This document shows positions 56,267-64,000 of a stretch of DNA of 64,000 nucleotides, one piece after another; the first letter of the stretch is position 1, and each line of letters starts with the position of its first letter. Below the pieces are notes generated by a model, which saw only the letters and a list, made by a program, of their open reading frames with translations, had not been told where the DNA came from and ran no database searches. The translations under genes and the position numbers were made by a program. Source of the stretch: Gillisia mitskevichiae (GTDB taxonomy: Bacteria; Bacteroidota; Bacteroidia; Flavobacteriales; Flavobacteriaceae); contig NZ_RBLG01000002.1 of the NCBI RefSeq assembly GCF_003634585.1, forward strand, positions 930,001 to 994,000, in the 5' to 3' direction.

Positions 56267-58633
56267 ATGAAACAGTTAATCTTAATTTTAAGCTTGTTCA
56301 GTCTCCTACAAGCAAATGCCTTTCAAGCATCCAAAGGAAGTGTATTAGGTCAAATTTCAGGAATGGTCGTAGACAAGGATCTCGGGGATCCCATTCCTTA
56401 TGCTACAGTTTTAATTAATAATGCTGAAGGTAAATTAGTTTCTGGAAATAGTTCTCAAGATGATGGAAGTTTTATCATCAAAGATATCCCAGAGGGCACT
56501 TATACTTTGCAAGTGCAATTTATTGGTTATAAAACCTATTCTAAATCCATAGAAATTAGTTCTGGTAATAAATTGATAAATATTGGGTCTATTCAATTAG
56601 AAGCAGATATTGCCAGTCTAGATGATGTTACTATAGTTGCTGAACGTTCTACTATAGAACAAAAAATAGATAGAAAGGTAATTAACATAGGAAAGGATCT
56701 AACAACTACCGGTGCATCTGCCTCCGATATCATGGGAAACCTGCCTACTCTAACAGTAGATCAGGATGGGAATATCGCTATGCGCGGTAATGACAATGTG
56801 AGAATCCTAGTGGATGGTAAACCCACAAATGTTCCCGCAGCTCAATTATTAAAGCAAATTCCTAGTACTTCTATTAAAAGTGTAGAATTAATCACGAATC
56901 CTTCAGCTAAATACAATCCCGAAGGAATGAGTGGAATTATCAATATAATACTACATAAAAATTCAAACTTAGGTTTTAATGCGAATGTAAGTACTGGTGT
57001 AACATTCGGGAAACACACTAGAGCAAATGGTTCCTTAGATATGAACTACCGAACAGGAAAATTCAACTTCTATACAAATATTGGTGGAAACTTCGGTAAG
57101 AAAGATTTTAACGGAAGGATTTTTAGAGAAGAGTCTAATTCTCAAGATAACATCTTTGTTCAGAATGATAACAACTCATATTTATATAAAATAGGTGTAG
57201 ATTTTTATTTAAATGATAAGAATACCTTTTCTTTCTACACCAACCAAAATAAATCTCAAGGAGAACCTATTGGTATTATTAAAATTGAAAACTTTAATGA
57301 TCTAAGCTTAAATCTTACTCAGAATTTTTTTATGGATAGCGAAGGATTATCCAGCTCCTATAATTTTGATTATAAAAGAGAATTCGAAAAAGAGGGTCAC
57401 AATATAGAACTAGAATTAAACTATAATGAAGGTGACGATACAGAAATTGCCGATTTTGAATTTGAAGGAGGTGAAAATAATTTTCTCTCTTACAGAGACG
57501 ATGTTGCTAATGATAACTCCAACACCACGATAAATTTAGATTATGTAAATCCTTTAAGCGAGAAATCTAAATTAGAATTAGGAGCCGAAGCCAGAATGCG
57601 AGAGACTAATAATACCTACATCACAACCAATTCCAATTTAAATAATGCCAATTATAACTACGATAACAATATTTACTCTTTCTATACTACTTATGGACAA
57701 ACCTTCGAAAAGTGGTCTTATCAATTAGGCGCAAGGTTAGAACAATATGATGTGGAAGCTGTTTTAGATGGCACAAAGATCTTCGAAGATGATTATTTAA
57801 CTGTATATCCTACAGCGTATGTAACTTATACTTTATCTGATAAGAAAACCCTTCAGTTAAACTACGGAAGACGTGTAGATAGACCTAGTTTAAGCCAGGT
57901 AAACCCGGTAAGAGAATTTAGCACTCCCAGAATTACTGGGGTTGGAAATCCAGAATTAGACCCACAATTTACCAGTTCAGTAGAGTTTAACTATACTCAA
58001 AATTTAGACAAAGGGAATTTCACAGGAGGAGTATTTTATAGATTTATTCAAAATGAGATCAATCAGACATTTTCAATAGATCCGGAAGATCCTGCAAAAT
58101 TACTTTTAACGTATATTAATGGAGAGGACAATAATGCTTTTGGATTGGAACTTTCCGGAAGCTATAAACCTAATAAGTGGTGGAGTATTAATTCAAGTTT
58201 TGAAATTTACAATCAGAATAACCGTGGTATAATTGGAGAAAAATTTGTAGAAAACGAAAATACAAGCTTTAACTTCAGAATAAATAACAGCTTTAAAGCT
58301 ACAGAAGATCTAACCTTCCAATTGTTTGGATATTACAGAGCACCAGGCCAAGATTTACAATTTAAAGCTAAAGCCTTTTATTTTGTGAATACGGGTGCGC
58401 GATATAGTTTTTTAGATGATAAGGCGACACTTAGCTTAAATTTTACAGATATTTTTAATACTCAGAAATTAAAATTTACTGCAGACGAACCTTATAAACA
58501 AGAAGGAACACTTAATCCAGAAAGTCAAACTGTATTTATAGGATTTTCATACAGATTTGGTGGAGGAAAAAACAAAGCATTAAGACGTAAAAATCGAGAT
58601 GATAACGAGAAAGATGGTGGTGGATTATTTTAA
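56267..58633 (+). CDS. Outer-membrane beta-barrel protein (TonB-dependent-receptor-like, CarboxypepD_reg N-terminal domain)
   Basis: A 788-residue protein with a signal peptide (LILSLFSLLQANAFQ). A carboxypeptidase-regulatory-like domain follows (GQISGMVVDKDLGDPIPYAT, residues 28-115). Then a plug-like segment (DIMGNLPTLTVDQDGNIAMR) and a long C-terminal barrel ending IGFSYRFGGGKN. This is the OMP_b-brl family, common in flavobacteria; the substrate is not known. No SusD partner is beside it. An upstream terminator (56079-56111) isolates it. Confidence 0.9.
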   Translation: MKQLILILSLFSLLQANAFQASKGSVLGQISGMVVDKDLGDPIPYATVLINNAEGKLVSGNSSQDDGSFIIKDIPEGTYTLQVQFIGYKTYSKSIEISSGNKLINIGSIQLEADIASLDDVTIVAERSTIEQKIDRKVINIGKDLTTTGASASDIMGNLPTLTVDQDGNIAMRGNDNVRILVDGKPTNVPAAQLLKQIPSTSIKSVELITNPSAKYNPEGMSGIINIILHKNSNLGFNANVSTGVTFGKHTRANGSLDMNYRTGKFNFYTNIGGNFGKKDFNGRIFREESNSQDNIFVQNDNNSYLYKIGVDFYLNDKNTFSFYTNQNKSQGEPIGIIKIENFNDLSLNLTQNFFMDSEGLSSSYNFDYKREFEKEGHNIELELNYNEGDDTEIADFEFEGGENNFLSYRDDVANDNSNTTINLDYVNPLSEKSKLELGAEARMRETNNTYITTNSNLNNANYNYDNNIYSFYTTYGQTFEKWSYQLGARLEQYDVEAVLDGTKIFEDDYLTVYPTAYVTYTLSDKKTLQLNYGRRVDRPSLSQVNPVREFSTPRITGVGNPELDPQFTSSVEFNYTQNLDKGNFTGGVFYRFIQNEINQTFSIDPEDPAKLLLTYINGEDNNAFGLELSGSYKPNKWWSINSSFEIYNQNNRGIIGEKFVENENTSFNFRINNSFKATEDLTFQLFGYYRAPGQDLQFKAKAFYFVNTGARYSFLDDKATLSLNFTDIFNTQKLKFTADEPYKQEGTLNPESQTVFIGFSYRFGGGKNKALRRKNRDDNEKDGGGLF

Positions 58634-58662
58634 ATAATCATTTAATTAGTTAGTTAGTCGAA

Positions 58663-58700
58663 AAGAAAGCCCGTATAGATATTACTATACGGGCTTTCTT
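58663..58700. terminator. Bidirectional terminator between the beta-barrel gene and fabH
   Basis: A 16-bp perfect stem AAGAAAGCCCGTATAG/CTATACGGGCTTTCTT with a 6-base loop lies between convergent genes. The A and T ends serve both strands. Confidence 0.9.
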
Positions 58701-58719
58701 GATTAACAACTAAAATATT

Positions 58720-59730
58720 TTACCATTCAATAATAGCACTACCCCAAGTAAAGCCACTTCCAAAAGCAGCTAATACAACCACGTCTCCGTCTTTTATTTT
58801 ACCTTGCTCCCAAGCTTCAGTAAGAGCAATAGGAATAGATGCCGCAGTAGTATTCCCGTATTTCTGAATATTATTGAAAACCTGATCGTCGCTTAGTTTT
58901 AATTTCTTCTGAATAAATTGAGAGATCCTTAAATTTGCCTGATGCGGGATAAGCATATCTATATCTTCCACTTCCAATCCGTTGGCTTTAAGGCCCTCAT
59001 GGATCACTTCAGAAAAACGCGTGATCGCATTTTTAAACACGAATTGCCCATTCATATAAGGGTAATAAGGAATATCATCTCCCTGAGGATTTTCAGCAAT
59101 TATCTCTGGCACCCAATGCATTGTACTTGGTCCTTTTAGAGAAAGTTCCATAGCATTCTTCCCTTCCGAATGTAAATGAGTAGAAAGAATTCCTTGTCCA
59201 ATATGGTTGCTTCTAGTTAAAACAGCTGCTCCAGCTCCATCCCCAAAAATCACTGAAACAGATCTTCCGCGGGTTGTAAAATCTAAACCTCCACTATGAT
59301 TTTCACTACCTATAACCAGCACATTTTTGTACATCCCGGTCTTTATAAATTGATCTGCGACAGAAAGCGCATAAATAAATCCGCTACATTGGTTACGTAC
59401 ATCAATAGCAGGGCAGGTATGAATATCTAACATTTCTTGTACTTGCACTCCACACCCAGGGAAATAGTAATCTGGACTTAAAGTTGCAAAAACTATTAGT
59501 TCTATATCATCTTTCGAGATCTTTGCACGTTCTAAAGCGATTTTAGCCGCCTTTACGCCCATGATCGCGGTAGAATTTCCATCTCCTTTTTTAATGTGTC
59601 TGCGTTCTTTGATCCCTGTTCTCTCTTGGATCCAAGCATCGTTGGTATCCATCAATTTGGAAAGATCGTCATTGGTTACCACATTTTCAGGAACATAACT
59701 TCCCAATCCGGCTATTTTTGATTGATACAT
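58720..59730 (-). CDS. fabH: 3-oxoacyl-[acyl-carrier-protein] synthase III
   Basis: A 336-residue KAS III that starts fatty-acid synthesis by joining acetyl-CoA and malonyl-ACP. The Cys-His-Asn triad is complete: Cys115 in VRNQCSGFIYAL, His in PHQANLRI and Asn in YGNTTAAS. Cytoplasmic. Not next to other fab genes, so it may be one of several copies. Confidence 0.95.
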   Translation of the reverse strand: MYQSKIAGLGSYVPENVVTNDDLSKLMDTNDAWIQERTGIKERRHIKKGDGNSTAIMGVKAAKIALERAKISKDDIELIVFATLSPDYYFPGCGVQVQEMLDIHTCPAIDVRNQCSGFIYALSVADQFIKTGMYKNVLVIGSENHSGGLDFTTRGRSVSVIFGDGAGAAVLTRSNHIGQGILSTHLHSEGKNAMELSLKGPSTMHWVPEIIAENPQGDDIPYYPYMNGQFVFKNAITRFSEVIHEGLKANGLEVEDIDMLIPHQANLRISQFIQKKLKLSDDQVFNNIQKYGNTTAASIPIALTEAWEQGKIKDGDVVVLAAFGSGFTWGSAIIEW

Positions 59731-59869
59731 ACGTGTATAATTATGGTATTAATATTTATTCTTACTAAATTTAAGCAATTAATAAATTTTTGCCCCGCAA
59801 TATAAGAAACATTAATTTTTTTAAACCCGGTTATTTGCGGTGGTATCTTAAATATTTAAAAATTAATCT

Positions 59870-62326
59870 ATGAAAAAAATTCTATTATGCTTTTTAGCGT
59901 GTTTTTTATTCGCGAATCTTCAAGCTCAGGAAAATTTAACCTATCAAAAACCACCTAAGGAGATCATGGATCTTGTAGATGTTCCCTTAGCTCCAGCTAC
60001 TCTAGTAGATAGTAAAGGAGAAATGATGGTATTTTTATATAGAGATCAATACAAATCTATTTCAGAATTAAGTGAACAGGAATTAAGATTAGGGGGATTA
60101 AGGATTAATCCTAAAACCAATATTAATAGTAGAACAACCTATTATAATAACGTGGAGGTAAAATCTTTAAAATCTGATGCTCCAAAATCTATTGTAGGAT
60201 TACCAGAAAATCCACGTTTAGCAAATTTCTCTTGGTCTCCAGACGAGTCTAAAATTGCTATGACACATACCACAGAAACTGGTGTAGAATTATGGGTGTT
60301 AGATATTGCAGCAGCTTCAGCTAAAAAATTAACCGATGCAACTTTGAATGCAAATATGAGAGATGTCATTAACTGGTTTAAGGATGGTTCTGCCGTGCTG
60401 GTTAAAATGCTTCCTGAAAATAGAAAAGAGTTAATTAATACCAATACAGCTGTACCTACTGGTCCAACTATTTCTACCAGTGATGGACAAAAAGCACAAA
60501 ATCGCACCTATCAAGATTTACTACAAACTCCAAATGATGAATTTAATTTTGAACAATTAGCACATGCAAGTCTAGTAAAAGTAGATCTTAACGGAAACGC
60601 TACAGCGTGGATGGATTCTAAAATGTATAATGAGATCTCCTTTTCTCCCGATGGAAACTTCGTAATGGTATCTAGTATTAAAAAACCATTTTCTTATATA
60701 GTACCTTATTATAGATTTCCTTTTGAAACAGTGATCTATGATAAAACAGGTAAAGAAATAAGTAAAGTGAATGATGTCCCTCTTTCTGAAGTATTGCCAA
60801 TTGGATTTATGGCGGAAAGAGAAGGTAGAAGAGATCTAAATTGGAGAAGTGATGCTCCAGCCACCTTAGTTTATGCAAAAGTATTAGATGGTGGAGACCC
60901 AGAAGTTGAAGTTGAATACCGAGATGAGGTATTTACACTAGTTGCTCCTTTTAAAGGAGAAGGAAGATCTATCTTGAAAACAAAAGACAGGTTTTCCGGT
61001 ATCACCTGGGGAAATAAAAATACCGCAATCGCTTATGATTACTGGTGGAACAACAGAAACACTAGAACTTATGTTTTTGACCCTTCCAATAACAAAAAAG
61101 CTCCAAAAGTATTATTCAATAGAAACTATCAAGATCAATATAGCGATCCAGGAAACTTTGTTACACAGAAGAATCAGTATGGAACAAATATACTGGCACT
61201 AAAGGATAATCAAGCTTTCTTAATGGGAAGAGGTTTTACGGAAAAAGGTCAGTTCCCTTTTGTAGATAAGATAGATCTTAAAAGTGCAGAAACCACAAAT
61301 ATGTACCGTTCTAATTATAATGAAAAAAAGGAAACCTTAGTAGAAGCCATAGACATTAACAAAGGTGAAATTTTAGTAAGAATTGAGTCTTCTACAGAAT
61401 ATCCTAATTACTATTTAAGAGATATTAATAAAAAAGATGCCATAACTCAAATAACAAATTTTGAGAATCCTTTTAAAAGCTTGCAAGACGTTCATAAAGA
61501 AGTGATCACCTATAAAAGAGAGGACGGACTAGAATTAAACGGAACTTTATATTTACCTGCTAACTATAATCAAGATTCTAAAGAGAAATTACCAATGATC
61601 CTTTGGGCTTATCCGAGAGAATTCAAGGATAAAAGTTCGGCTTCCCAAAACACTTCTAATGCAAATGATTTCACTTATCCTTATTATGGTTCTCCAATTT
61701 ACTGGGTAAACAGAGGATATGTTGTTTTAGATGATGCTTCCTTTCCTATTATTGGCGAAGGGGATGAGCAGCCAAATGATAGTTTTAGAAAACAATTGGT
61801 GGCTAACGGAAAAGCTGCAATAGATGCTGTAGATGAAATGGGTTATATAGACAGAAATAGAGTTGCTGTTGGTGGTCATAGCTATGGAGCTTTTATGACG
61901 GCGAACTTATTATCTCATTCTAATCTTTTTGCAGCTGGAATTGCTAGAAGTGGTGCCTACAATAGAACCTTAACTCCTTTTGGATTTCAAAGTGAAGAGC
62001 GAAGCTATTGGGAAGCCCCAGAAGTTTATAACAACATGTCTCCTTTTATGCATGCAGATAAAATGAAAACTCCTTTGTTACTTATACATGGAGAAGCAGA
62101 TAATAATTCTGGAACATACCCTATGCAAAGTGAACGATATTTTAATGCTTTAAAAGGACTTGGAGCCACGGCAAGATTGGTGATCTTACCAAAAGAAAGT
62201 CATGGATACAGTGCAAAAGAATCTGTTTTACATGTGTTATGGGAGCAAGACCAATGGTTAGAAACCTATGTAAAGAATAGAGTAAAGACTGAAATAAGCA
62301 AAAAAGAAGAGATCATGCAAAATTAA
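59870..62326 (+). CDS. S9-family prolyl-oligopeptidase-like serine peptidase, secreted
   Basis: An 818-residue protein with a signal peptide (CFLACFLFANLQAQ). The N-terminal propeller-like part covers about 50-560. The alpha/beta-hydrolase domain follows with Ser in GGHSYGAF, Asp in HGEADNNSG and His in KESHGYS. It resembles the glutamyl-peptidase branch of S9. It would cleave short peptides in the periplasm. Confidence 0.9.
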   Translation: MKKILLCFLACFLFANLQAQENLTYQKPPKEIMDLVDVPLAPATLVDSKGEMMVFLYRDQYKSISELSEQELRLGGLRINPKTNINSRTTYYNNVEVKSLKSDAPKSIVGLPENPRLANFSWSPDESKIAMTHTTETGVELWVLDIAAASAKKLTDATLNANMRDVINWFKDGSAVLVKMLPENRKELINTNTAVPTGPTISTSDGQKAQNRTYQDLLQTPNDEFNFEQLAHASLVKVDLNGNATAWMDSKMYNEISFSPDGNFVMVSSIKKPFSYIVPYYRFPFETVIYDKTGKEISKVNDVPLSEVLPIGFMAEREGRRDLNWRSDAPATLVYAKVLDGGDPEVEVEYRDEVFTLVAPFKGEGRSILKTKDRFSGITWGNKNTAIAYDYWWNNRNTRTYVFDPSNNKKAPKVLFNRNYQDQYSDPGNFVTQKNQYGTNILALKDNQAFLMGRGFTEKGQFPFVDKIDLKSAETTNMYRSNYNEKKETLVEAIDINKGEILVRIESSTEYPNYYLRDINKKDAITQITNFENPFKSLQDVHKEVITYKREDGLELNGTLYLPANYNQDSKEKLPMILWAYPREFKDKSSASQNTSNANDFTYPYYGSPIYWVNRGYVVLDDASFPIIGEGDEQPNDSFRKQLVANGKAAIDAVDEMGYIDRNRVAVGGHSYGAFMTANLLSHSNLFAAGIARSGAYNRTLTPFGFQSEERSYWEAPEVYNNMSPFMHADKMKTPLLLIHGEADNNSGTYPMQSERYFNALKGLGATARLVILPKESHGYSAKESVLHVLWEQDQWLETYVKNRVKTEISKKEEIMQN

Positions 62327-62352
62327 GAATTGTCTCTTTTATTATAAAAATA

Positions 62353-62386
62353 AGAAAAGCATCACTCGCAATAGTGATGCTTTTCT
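62353..62386. terminator. Bidirectional terminator between S9 and AarF genes
   Basis: A 14-bp perfect stem AGAAAAGCATCACT/AGTGATGCTTTTCT with a 6-base loop, placed between two convergent genes. Confidence 0.9.
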
Positions 62387-62410
62387 ATTCAACCTAACCA
62401 ATATTAATCC

Positions 62411-63718
62411 TTATATCATTTTCTTATAATTATTTACTTGTATAGTTGCTTTTAGATCATGAAGCAAGTTATAAAGTCCAAAAAATGTTCTACTCATATA
62501 TAAAAAATGCTGACTCCCACGGGAACCATTCATTTTTCGAAGTTCTGGATCCTTACTATATCTCTCACTTAATTCTGTAAGATTATTCCAAAAAGCCTCA
62601 TCTGTAAAATCAAAAGCCTCAGATTGAAATGGAGTAGAGAACATATTGAACATTTCGTAAAACATTTCTGAAAAGAAATCTCTTTCTTTTTTAGAATCAC
62701 TTTCACGTAAGATCTCAAGTTCAAATAATTTCTTGTTGAAGAAATCTTTATTGTCCAAATTTTTCCTTTCGGCTAATTCAAAATATGGCGTATAAAAATC
62801 TTCAGGAATTCTTTTAACGCAACCAAAATCTATCGCAATTAAATTTGAATCAGCATCCACCAAAAAATTACCAGGATGCGGATCGGCATGTACAGCTTTT
62901 AAACCGTGCATCTGATACATGTAGAAATCCCATAATGCCTGACCTATTTTATTTGAAAGTATTTGATTTGAATTTCTTGTAGAAAATTCGCTCAAATGCT
63001 CCCCTTCCATCCAATCCATAGTAATAATGCGCTCACTAGAAAGATCCTCATAATACTTAGGGAATTTTAGATTAGGAATATGAGAGCAAGCCATAGAGAT
63101 CTCCTTGCTTTGCTCTACTTCCAAAATATAATCTGTCTCTTCCAGCAGCTTCCCCTCTACCTCTTTAAAGTACTTTTCTGAATCTTTCCCTTGTAAATTG
63201 AACATTCTGGTTGCAATAGGTTTTACCATTGCCAGATCTGAACTGATACTATCTGCAACGCCCGGATATTGGATTTTCACAGCAAGTTTTTTCCCATTCT
63301 TTGTAGCCAAATGCACTTGTCCAATGCTGGCTGCATTTACCGACTGCGTTGCAAACGTATCATAAAGTTGCTCGGGGTAGCTTCCATTATATTTTTTAAA
63401 AGTTTTTCTAACTAAAGGAGCCGATAATGGCGGCACACTAAATTGCGCTAAGGAGAATTTCTCTACATAAGCACTAGGCATAAGGCTTTTTTCCATAGAA
63501 AGCATTTGAGCCACTTTAAGGGCACTCCCCTTTAAACTCTTTAATCCATCATAAATATCTGAAGCATTTTCCTCGTTTAACTCATCACGAGTTAAGCTCT
63601 TATCAAAGGCTTTTTTACTATAATATTTAATATAATTACCACCAACTTTTACACCGGTTTGCACCATTTTACTAGTTCTTCCTAGTTTTCCAGTTGGTAT
63701 GCTATCTATTGTCTTCAT
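62411..63718 (-). CDS. ABC1/UbiB-family atypical kinase (AarF-like)
   Basis: A 435-residue protein of the ABC1/UbiB family. It has the KxGQ-like LKGSALKVAQMLSME near residue 62, the ATP-Lys region LAVKIQYPGV, the catalytic loop VHADPHPGNFLVD, and the metal motif AIDFGCVKRIP. These proteins support quinone and lipid metabolism at the membrane; no transmembrane tail is seen. The TetR-like gene end lies upstream, 96 bp away on the same strand. Confidence 0.92.
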   Translation of the reverse strand: MKTIDSIPTGKLGRTSKMVQTGVKVGGNYIKYYSKKAFDKSLTRDELNEENASDIYDGLKSLKGSALKVAQMLSMEKSLMPSAYVEKFSLAQFSVPPLSAPLVRKTFKKYNGSYPEQLYDTFATQSVNAASIGQVHLATKNGKKLAVKIQYPGVADSISSDLAMVKPIATRMFNLQGKDSEKYFKEVEGKLLEETDYILEVEQSKEISMACSHIPNLKFPKYYEDLSSERIITMDWMEGEHLSEFSTRNSNQILSNKIGQALWDFYMYQMHGLKAVHADPHPGNFLVDADSNLIAIDFGCVKRIPEDFYTPYFELAERKNLDNKDFFNKKLFELEILRESDSKKERDFFSEMFYEMFNMFSTPFQSEAFDFTDEAFWNNLTELSERYSKDPELRKMNGSRGSQHFLYMSRTFFGLYNLLHDLKATIQVNNYKKMI

Positions 63719-63814
63719 AGTTTAAGGTTATTGTTGAAAACCACACAGGTATAGAATTTACTTGTAGGGAAATAAAATTGTAGGGCACTATACCCGAGTG
63801 GTTTTAAAACCTAT

Positions 63815-64000
63815 TTAATTCATTTTTTCTTTCCACAGGAATTTACCTAAATCTATCACTCGCTCTAGTGGTGTATTATCAAAAAGATCGAAAACAGTAT
63901 TTACGGACTTCTCAATTACTATATCTGTACTTTCAAATTTTGCTGAATTATCATCTAACCAAAATTTTAGGATAAATAAAAACTGAATCCAGCTAGCTTC
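63815..64000 (-). CDS. TetR-like regulator C-terminal part (5' truncated by window)
   Basis: The frame is open to the window edge and encodes about 61 residues: SWIQFLFILKFWLDDNSA, then VIEKSVNTVFDLFDNTPLER and a final FLWKEKMN before TAA. The helical content resembles the C-terminal domain of TetR-family regulators that lie beside AarF-like genes in flavobacteria. The DNA-binding N-terminus is outside the window, so the call is tentative. Confidence 0.65.
   Translation of the reverse strand, partial: EASWIQFLFILKFWLDDNSAKFESTDIVIEKSVNTVFDLFDNTPLERVIDLGKFLWKEKMN

Overview
The window looks like chromosome from a marine-type flavobacterium (Bacteroidota, Flavobacteriaceae; something near Gramella, Gillisia or Salegentibacter is plausible but not proven). 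The evidence is AT-rich DNA, TAnnTTTG-type -7 promoter boxes, a secreted protein with the gliding-motility/T9SS type B C-terminal domain, the rpmB-rpmG-DUF4295-ftsY cluster, bacillithiol synthesis (BshC), and many lipoproteins and SusC-like outer-membrane genes.

Layout. 1-1920: end of a heavy-metal RND efflux operon (TolC-type outer-membrane domain, then a lipoprotein adaptor). 1921-24400: an accessory region. It holds a sigma-factor remnant, a small operon ending in a WYL regulator, and a tight five-gene operon of unfamiliar content (uracil-DNA-glycosylase-like protein, membrane-anchored GTPase, tail-anchored protein, unknown beta-rich protein, HNH nuclease-like protein). Next come a Cas4-like/DEDD nuclease gene split by an in-frame TGA, a large T9SS surface protein, and a type I restriction-modification operon (hsdM-hsdS-hsdR) with extra nuclease-like genes (a DUF4268 protein, a phospholipase-D-like protein and an ExK-motif protein). 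The region ends at a tRNA-Ser whose 3' end is repeated 174 bp away, a possible trace of integration. 24700-37475: M28, M14 and M16 peptidases, a cluster of REP-like palindromes around a broken GIY-YIG gene, a PLP decarboxylase with bshC, an esterase, and a class I isoprenoid-synthase-like gene. 37661-43182: a complete phosphate operon (porin, pstS, pstC, pstA, pstB, phoU) behind a Pho-box-like array of three heptamers. 43448-54075: housekeeping genes on the minus strand (rimO, amidase, ftsY, DUF4295, L33, L28, cinA, HPt protein, FAH-family protein, exonuclease, E2 acyltransferase, recR). 54181-64000: sodium:solute symporter, CoA-binding protein, outer-membrane beta-barrel protein, FabH, S9 peptidase, an AarF-family kinase and the end of a TetR-like regulator.

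How the genes work together. The phosphate genes form one inducible uptake unit. The R-M operon and its nuclease-like neighbours look like a defence island, and the five-gene GTPase/HNH operon beside it is the best candidate here for an undescribed conflict system. Signs of turnover in the island (remnant hsdS tail, split DUF2779 gene, degraded sigma factor, tRNA-end repeat) fit a recombination hot spot. All functions are read from sequence motifs only; no database search was run.
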